From assembly GCA_937941745.1 (NCBI GenBank), contig CALDGV010000255.1, positions 1 through 7,454 of the forward strand: a stretch of 7,454 nt of DNA. The letters run 5' to 3'. The notes below the pieces were generated by a model. It did no database searches. It was not told where the DNA came from and saw only the letters and a program-made list of their open reading frames with translations. A program made the translations under genes and the position numbers. Shown piece after piece: positions 1-5,400 of the stretch. This stretch comes from an uncultured Prosthecobacter sp. Lineage in GTDB: Bacteria > Verrucomicrobiota > Verrucomicrobiia > Verrucomicrobiales > Verrucomicrobiaceae. Position 1 is the first letter of the stretch; each line of letters begins with the position of its first letter.

Positions 1-37
1 TCCTACCCCCGTGCCCCAGCCCGGAGGGCGAGCCCGG

Positions 38-67
38 TTGATGGTCAGGGCTATCTAAAAATATACT
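38..67 (+). promoter_or_regulatory. Candidate sigma70-type promoter for the 3D-domain lipoprotein gene
   Basis: TTGATG at 38-43 (4 of 6 matches to the -35 consensus) and TATACT at 62-67 (5 of 6 to the -10 consensus) are separated by 18 bases. They sit where GC-rich sequence gives way to an AT-rich stretch (about 53-110). Transcription would start near 74, giving a leader of about 60 bases before the ATG at 137. The -10 overlaps the left arm of the inverted repeat at 65-89. A weaker alternative is TTGAGT at 84-89 with a poor -10 at 107-112. This is inferred from consensus matching alone. Confidence 0.4.
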
Positions 68-89
68 CAATATGGTTTTTATATTGAGT
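65..89. promoter_or_regulatory. Perfect 9-bp inverted repeat overlapping the candidate promoter; operator-like
   Basis: ACTCAATAT (65-73) is exactly complementary to ATATTGAGT (81-89), with the seven-base centre GGTTTTT between them. The arms are AT-rich in an otherwise GC-rich region. The repeat spans the end of the candidate -10 and the predicted transcription start, a position typical of repressor operators. It could instead be a hairpin in the transcript, or the terminator of a gene to the left, but no T-run directly follows the second arm. The symmetry is seen directly; the operator role is inference. Confidence 0.45.
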
Positions 90-112
90 TGTTCTTATAT
101 TTCAGGTAATTT

Positions 113-136
113 GGCGGGAATTCTTCGAATACCGCC
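113..136 (+). promoter_or_regulatory. Potential hairpin abutting the start codon of the lipoprotein gene
   Basis: GGCGG (113-117) pairs with CCGCC (132-136), and inside it ATTC (120-123) can pair with GAAT (127-130) around a three-base loop. The stem ends on the base just before the ATG at 137. No purine-rich Shine-Dalgarno sequence lies 5-10 bases before the ATG; the only candidate, GGCGGG at 113-118, is too distant and forms the 5' arm. Initiation may therefore be independent of Shine-Dalgarno pairing or influenced by this structure. The pairing is seen; any effect is inferred. Confidence 0.35.
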
Positions 137-844
137 ATGAATGCCTCTCGCCTACCGACCGGACTGCTGGGGACCCTCGCTCTTCTGGCCTCGCTGACCT
201 CCTGTGCGCTTCCCGAGGGCGGGCTCTCCGACGTCAAGAAGCCCTCCGTGCAGGGGGCACCCCTCCAGCCCGGGGTTCGCTATGAGGTGAGGAAGGCGCT
301 CGCTGCCGGGGTTCCCTTCAAGCCGCAGGAGCTGAATCGTTACTATTTTGTGCTGGAGGCTCCCCATCCTCCCCTGATGGCGGCGGCGAACAGCCCGGGC
401 AGGCACCTGAAGGTGCGCACCACGGCCTACTGCCATGATGAGGCGGATCACCTGGCCTACGGCGCCCGCAACGCCATCGGCACCCCCCTCCAGTTCGGGC
501 GCATTCGCAGTGCGGCGGCGGACTGGTCGCGCTACCCGGTCGGCACCCTGTTCCGGATCGCCGGGCAGCCCGGGGTCACCTACGTGGTGGACGACTACGG
601 CAGCGCGCTGGTGGGCACCGGCACGATCGACATTTACAAGCCGACCCGCAGCCTGATGGATGCCTGGGGCGTCCGGCATGTGGACATTGAGGTGCTGAAG
701 TGGGGCTCCTATGAGCGCAGCATGGACATCATGCGCGACCGGATGAGGTGGCCGCATGTGCGCCAGATGATGCGCGGCATCCAGGAGCGCCTCTACCAGG
801 TCCGCGCCGGTGATTTCCAGGCGCCGGTCACGGCTGCTTTGTGA
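137..844 (+). CDS. 3D (three-Asp) domain lipoprotein, probable peptidoglycan-acting envelope protein
   Basis: A 235-residue protein beginning with a lipoprotein signal: an Arg in the n-region, a hydrophobic stretch at about residues 9-19, and the lipobox LTSC at 20-23, so Cys23 should be lipidated. Residues 24-90 are a linker plus a short region I do not recognise. Residues about 91-190 match the 3D domain, named for three aspartates, here best assigned as D129 (AAADW), D153 (VVDDYG) and D165 (TIDIY). The motifs TTAYC (95-99) and YPVGTLFRI (133-141) are also typical. This fold is related to the double-psi beta-barrel of MltA-type lytic transglycosylases and of resuscitation/stationary-phase proteins. 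The likely role is binding or cutting peptidoglycan in the periplasm, but no LysM or MltA N-terminal domain is visible and activity is inferred. The tail (192-225) is rich in Met and Arg and looks helical. The ATG at 137 is chosen because it places the signal sequence correctly. Der follows 101 bases later on the same strand, with no clear terminator between. Confidence 0.85.
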   Translation: MNASRLPTGLLGTLALLASLTSCALPEGGLSDVKKPSVQGAPLQPGVRYEVRKALAAGVPFKPQELNRYYFVLEAPHPPLMAAANSPGRHLKVRTTAYCHDEADHLAYGARNAIGTPLQFGRIRSAAADWSRYPVGTLFRIAGQPGVTYVVDDYGSALVGTGTIDIYKPTRSLMDAWGVRHVDIEVLKWGSYERSMDIMRDRMRWPHVRQMMRGIQERLYQVRAGDFQAPVTAAL

Positions 845-913
845 GGCGGTGCACCTCTGGGCAGGCAGAGAATCCCGACGGCTGATTGACTTTCGCCCTC
901 ACCCAACGAAGTG

Positions 914-937
914 CAGGGAGAAATAACCGCCTCCCTG
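914..937 (+). promoter_or_regulatory. Potential hairpin in the leader of der, burying the only Shine-Dalgarno-like sequence
   Basis: CAGGGAG (914-920) is perfectly complementary to CTCCCTG (931-937), with a ten-base loop. The 5' arm contains GGGAG, the only good anti-16S match near the gene, but it lies 25 bases before the ATG at 946, too far for normal pairing when the leader is unfolded. The hairpin would either hide this site or bring it nearer the start codon. The complementarity is seen directly; the role is inference, and a 7-bp stem can arise by chance in GC-rich DNA. Confidence 0.35.
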
Positions 938-945
938 AGCTCGCC

Positions 946-2328
946 ATGAAAACAGTCGCCATCGTCGGCCGCCCGAATGTGGGTAAATCCGCCCTCTTCA
1001 ACCGCCTCGCCGGCCTGAACATCTCCATCGTCCATGACATGGCCGGGGTCACCCGTGACCGCATCACAGCCGAGTGCCGCCGCGGGCCGCAGGTTTTCCA
1101 GATCATGGATACCGGCGGCATCGGCGCCAACACGGACGACGTGCTGACCGGACAGGTCCAGACGGAGGCGGAGATCGCCCTGGATGTGGCGGACCTGCTG
1201 CTCTTCGTAGTGGATGTGTTCGAGGGCGTGACGCCGATTGACCAGACGCTGACCGCCATGCTGCGCCGCGTGCGCAAGCCGGTGATCCTGGTCTGCAACA
1301 AGGCGGACTCTGAAAAACGCCGCCTGGGTTCCGGGGAGTTCTCGCGCCTGGGCTTCCAGGACATCGCGGAGGTCAGCGCCGTGCACGGCTACGGCATTGA
1401 TGCCCTGGTGGACATGATTTCCGAGAAGCTGGAGCTCAAGGCCGCCACGGAAGAGGAGGAGGCCGAAGCCCTGGAACGCCGCCAGAGCCGCCCGCTGAAG
1501 CTGGCGATCGTTGGTCGTCCCAATGCCGGGAAGTCTTCCCTGGTGAATGCCATCCTGGGCCAGGACCGTGCCATTGTCAGCGAGGTCGCCGGCACCACGC
1601 GGGACAGCCTGGACCTGCACTGCACCTACAACGGCAAGCGCTACCAGCTCATCGACACCGCAGGCATCCGCCGCACCGCCAAGGTGGACACGGACGTGGA
1701 GATCTTTTCCGTCCAGCGGAGCATCCAGGCGGTGAAGCGTGCGGACATCTGCCTGCTGGTGGTGGACTGCGCGGACGGAGCCAAGATGCAGGACCGCAAG
1801 ATTGCCCAGCTCATCTTGGAGGAGCGCAAGCCCTGCATCCTGGTGATGAACAAGTTTGACCTCTTCCACCCCACCGCCAAGCAGAAGGACCGGCTGGAAG
1901 AGCTGAAGGAGATGATGAGCCGGGAGTTCTTCTTCCTTCATTATGCGCCTCTGGTGGCCATCTCGGCCAAGGAGAAGGACAACATCGGCAAGCTCTTTGT
2001 GCAGATCGAAGCCGTGAGGAAGGGGGCGCAGAGCCGCATCGGCACGGGCGTGCTCAACCGCCTGCTGCACGAAGCCATCGAAAACACCCCTGGTCCTCTC
2101 GGCCGCAGCCGCTTTGCCTTCAAGCTGCTCTACGTGACCCAGGTGCACGACACGCATGAGGATGCCCAGGTTCCGGTGCCGCATTTCGTGCTCTTTGCCA
2201 ACCGCGCCGCCAAGATGACGGAGGGCTACCTCAGGTTCTTGGAAAGCGTGATCCGCCAGGAATGGCCTGCCCCGGGCGTGCCGTTCCGCATGAGCGTGCG
2301 TGGCAAGCAGCCCAAGACCAAGCCCTGA
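946..2328 (+). CDS. der: Ribosome assembly GTPase Der (EngA)
   Basis: A 460-residue protein, within the family's usual range, with two tandem GTPase domains and a C-terminal KH-like domain. Der acts in the cytoplasm in late maturation of the 50S ribosomal subunit and is essential in most bacteria. Domain 1: G1 GRPNVGKS (8-15), G2 GVTRD (34-38), G3 DTGG (55-58), G4 NKAD (118-121), G5 SAVHG (144-148). An acidic linker rich in Glu spans about 168-177. Domain 2: G1 GRPNAGKS (190-197), G2 TTRD (217-220), G3 DTAG (237-240), G4 NKFD (302-305), G5 SAK (340-342). The KH-like domain covers about 360-448, with NRLLHEAI and FANR as landmarks, and a short basic tail follows. The ATG at 946 is preferred over an in-frame TTG at 886, because it begins three residues before the first beta-strand as in other Der proteins, and the 20 extra residues show no family resemblance. 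All motifs are intact. The preceding lipoprotein gene ends 101 bases upstream, so co-transcription is possible. Confidence 0.97.
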   Translation: MKTVAIVGRPNVGKSALFNRLAGLNISIVHDMAGVTRDRITAECRRGPQVFQIMDTGGIGANTDDVLTGQVQTEAEIALDVADLLLFVVDVFEGVTPIDQTLTAMLRRVRKPVILVCNKADSEKRRLGSGEFSRLGFQDIAEVSAVHGYGIDALVDMISEKLELKAATEEEEAEALERRQSRPLKLAIVGRPNAGKSSLVNAILGQDRAIVSEVAGTTRDSLDLHCTYNGKRYQLIDTAGIRRTAKVDTDVEIFSVQRSIQAVKRADICLLVVDCADGAKMQDRKIAQLILEERKPCILVMNKFDLFHPTAKQKDRLEELKEMMSREFFFLHYAPLVAISAKEKDNIGKLFVQIEAVRKGAQSRIGTGVLNRLLHEAIENTPGPLGRSRFAFKLLYVTQVHDTHEDAQVPVPHFVLFANRAAKMTEGYLRFLESVIRQEWPAPGVPFRMSVRGKQPKTKP

Positions 2329-2336
2329 GTTAACCA

Positions 2337-2369
2337 GGGGCTAGGTCATCGCTCTGCTGGGGCAGGTCA
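2337..2369. repeat. Tandem imperfect direct repeat GGGGC(T)AGGTCA in the der / giant-gene intergenic region
   Basis: GGGGCTAGGTCA at 2337-2348 recurs as GGGGCAGGTCA at 2359-2369, differing by one inserted T. The AGGTCA cores start at 2343 and 2364, exactly 21 bases apart, or two helical turns. The second copy ends about 22 bases before the candidate -35 of the following gene, where an activator would commonly bind. No protein is known to bind here and chance is possible for a pair this short. The repeat is seen; the regulatory role is inferred. Confidence 0.4.
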
Positions 2370-2391
2370 CTATTTGAGGATTTGCCTGACA

Positions 2392-2421
2392 TTGTCCTTC
2401 CAGGATTCTGAAAATTATATT
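2392..2421 (+). promoter_or_regulatory. Candidate promoter for the PA14-repeat / DUF1800 gene
   Basis: TTGTCC (2392-2397; 4 of 6 to the -35 consensus) is followed after 18 bases by TATATT (2416-2421; 5 of 6 to the -10 consensus). The element lies in the only AT-rich patch of the intergenic region, and the start would fall near 2428, leaving a short leader of about 22 bases before the ATG at 2450. No clear intrinsic terminator for der is visible between 2329 and this element, so read-through from der cannot be excluded. Confidence 0.35.
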
Positions 2422-2427
2422 ACCCTT

Positions 2428-2449
2428 GCCGGACTTTACCCCCTCCGGC
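2428..2449 (+). promoter_or_regulatory. Potential hairpin abutting the start codon of the giant gene
   Basis: GCCGGA (2428-2433) is perfectly complementary to TCCGGC (2444-2449), with a pyrimidine-rich ten-base loop. The stem ends on the base directly before the ATG at 2450. There is no Shine-Dalgarno-like purine run in the 20 bases before the start. If transcription begins near 2428, this stem would make up the entire 5' leader. The pairing is seen; any control of translation is inference. Confidence 0.35.
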
Positions 2450-5400
2450 ATGACCAAGTTCCTTTCCCTCTTTGGTGCCATCTGGCTGGCCTGCATCCTC
2501 AGCCAGGCGCAGGCCCAGACCTCCGGCGTTCTGCGGGAGGTCTGGACCAACCTCGAAGGCAGCACCGTGGCCGACCTGACCCTGGCGGAAAACTTTCCCG
2601 CCGCACCTGTGCTGCGCACGGTGGATGCCAGCTTCAGCACGCCGGTGAACTGGGCCGAACGCTACGGTGTGCGGATGCGTGCCTACCTGACGCCGGCGAC
2701 CTCCGGCAGCTACACCTTCTACGTCAGCGGTGATGACAACTGCGAGCTCTGGCTGAGCACCAACGATTCTCCGGCGAACAAAGTGCGCATCGCCACCCTG
2801 TCCGGCTACACCAATCCGCAGCAGTGGACGAAGTTGAGTTCGCAGAAATCCGCCGAGATCGCGCTCGTGGCCGGCCAGCGCTACTACATCGAGGCGCTGA
2901 TGAAGGAGGGCTACGGTGGAGACCACCTTTCCGTGGGCTGGGCGACCTCGCCGACAGGTGCGGTCAGCGTGATTCCAGGCTCGGTGTTGACTCCGTTTGA
3001 GGTGCCCGCGACCAATCCCTCGGGGGTGGTGGTGGAGGCGGGTCGGAACCAGACTCAGTTCGCGCCTAACTTTGTGGTCGATCTCCAGGCTCAGGCCTTG
3101 AATGTGGCGGACGGCAATGTCACGCCCTCCATCCAGTGGACGCAGGTCAGTGGCAAGGCGGCGCAGATCGGTTCGCCGACCCTGGCATCCACCAAAGTGA
3201 CGCTGCCCAGTGCTGGAACCTATGTTTTCCGGGCCACGGGAAGCGTCGGCAGCACGGTGAGTTCGGATGAGGTGACGGTGACGATCTCCGCGCCGCTGGC
3301 TCCTGATGCGGGCCGTGCCTTGGCAGAATACTGGTTTGGCATCGGCGGCACGTCGGTGTCATCCATTTCCAGCAGCGTGCATTTTCCCAGGTATCCGCAG
3401 GCGCATCGAATGGTGACCTCGCTGACCTCGAATGCTTCGCTGGCAGATCAGTTTGGCGAGCGCACCCGCGGGTTCCTGCTGGTGCCAGTGACCGGCAGCT
3501 ACCGCTTTTTCCTGTCAGCCAATGAGACTGCGGAGTTCCGTCTGAGCACGGATGATACTTCAGGCAATCTCGCCCTGCTCGCTTCGGTGACCCAGGCTGT
3601 CGGAGTCGGCAGTTTCGCGGCACAGAGCACGCAGGCCAGCGCGCCGGTGACCCTCACGGCGGGCCGGAAGTATGCCTTTGAGATCCTTCGGAAGGATGAA
3701 TGGAGCAGTGATCACCTGAGCCTGATGTGGCAGCAGCCAGGGCAGGAGTTCATGAGCGAGATCACGGGCGAATTTCTCGCGCCGCCCGCAGATGCGGCCT
3801 CGGTGACGGCCTTTGCCCAGGAGTTCAAGCTCTCTCAAGACTACAATCTCTTCGCGGGTCGTGACACCACCCTTTACTGGCCGCGCAACACGCTGAACCT
3901 TTCCGGCTTCGAATCCCGCCGTATCTGGGGCAGCGATACACCCGCACGGCTCTGGACGATGGTCAGCGGGCCTGGTGCGGCGCTGTTCTCCACGGCGGAC
4001 AAGGCTCAGACGCTGGTCACCTTTCCGAGAGTCGGCACCTACGTTCTTCGTTATGCCGTCACGACGACGAGCAACACCAGCACGGACGAGGTCACTGTGC
4101 GTGTGGTGAATGCCATCAATGCGAACGTCGGCAGCCTGACGAGGCAGGTCTGGTGGAACCGGAGCTTGAGCAGCATCGCTCAGTTGCGCGCGGATCCCTC
4201 TTTCCCCAACAATCCGGACTTTGCGGACACCATCCCGGATTTGCGGCAGGCGCAGAGCTGGGCGGACCGCTATGGCACCCGTGTCACCGGCATCCTGAAC
4301 GTGCCTGCAGGCGGCATGGCGGATGTGAACTACACTTTTTATGTTTCTGGCGATGACGAGGCCGAGTTTTCCATCAGCACCGACGCAACGCCCGCCAACC
4401 TGCGCAAGGTGTGCTTCACCACGAATGCCACCAGCCCGGAGCAGTGGACCCGCGATGCCTCCCAGAAGTCTGCGCCCATCCCACTGAAGCCAGGTGGTCG
4501 CTACTTCATCGAACTGGTGCATAAAGAGATGTGGAGTGGCGATCACTTCGCCGTCGCCTGGTCTCCTGAGGGTGACAAGCTGCCTCAGGTCATCACCGGC
4601 AGTTTCGTCGAGCCAACCCAGAAGCTGGCGGCCTTTGACAAGGACTTGGCCTTTTATGCCAGTGCGGGCAGCGACCGGACCTACTGGTGGCCGCATGACC
4701 GCATCCAGCTCTCTGGCAGGATCATTCAAGTGCTCGGCAGCTCTGGCTCTGCGGCGGCTCTCTGGAAGCAGATTTCCGGACCAAAGGCGACGATCCTGAC
4801 GCCGGCCAGTCCAACCAGCGAGGTGATCATTTCAGGCATTGGCAGCTATGTGTTTGAACTGGCCGTCACCGAAGGTGCACGCACGAGCAGGGACACGGTG
4901 ACAATCACGGTGAACAAGGCCTTCTCTACAGGCGCGGGTGCTCTCACGCGCTCGGTCTGGCTGGATGTGGAGGGTGGCACGCTGGCGAACCTCACCACCT
5001 ACGATCCCCAGCTCGCCTATCCACATTTTGAGGATCTGATCCCAGGCGCGGAGCCTCCGCGCAACTGGGCCGACTACTACGGGCAGCGCTTGAAAGGCTT
5101 TCTCACCGTGCCGGTGGCCGGCCGCTACACATTCTGGATTGCCTCCGATCATTCGGCCGACTTCCAGATCGACCTCAAAGACAATCTCGGGCTGCGGCGC
5201 ATCGCCTTCCTCGATCATGAAGGCCACCAGCCGCGTGCCTGGGACGATCATCCCGAGCAGAAATCCGCAGAGGTTGAGCTGGCGGCGAACACTCCCTACC
5301 CGATCCAGATCCTGCACAAGGAGCGCGAGGGCGGTGACCATGTCGCCCTTGCCATGAGCGGTCCGGCTACGAATGGTCGCGAAGTCGTTTCCCGCGCTTT

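Noticed and set aside
1..58. Possible 3' tail of an upstream gene
   Set aside because: Plus-strand frames run in open from the left edge and end at 40, 58 or 87, but the stretch is too short to show codon or motif evidence for any of them.
152..757. Minus-strand open reading frame of 201 codons opposite the lipoprotein gene
   Set aside because: In codon register with the plus-strand gene, which has a lipobox and a 3D domain; the antisense translation shows nothing recognisable.
855..870. Possible terminator after the lipoprotein gene (CTCTG/CAGAG stem)
   Set aside because: The stem is only 5 bp and is not followed by a T-run.
886..945. Extended start of der at TTG 886, and TTGACT (886-891) as a -35 element
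   Set aside because: The added 20 residues are unlike Der N-termini, while the ATG at 946 begins exactly where the family does. No acceptable -10 lies 16-18 bases after TTGACT.
793..2184. Minus-strand open reading frame of 463 codons opposite der
   Set aside because: In codon register with der, whose GTPase motifs are all intact on the plus strand; the antisense translation is low-complexity in character and His/Leu-rich.
2374..2733. Plus-strand open reading frame of 119 codons overlapping the start of the giant gene
   Set aside because: It is out of frame with the giant gene, overlaps its signal peptide and first PA14 unit, and its translation is Arg/Leu/Gln-rich without a motif.
3560..4729. 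Minus-strand open reading frame of 389 codons
   Set aside because: Same antisense register artefact opposite PA14 units 2-3. The Arg/His/Gly-rich translation has no recognisable fold or motif.
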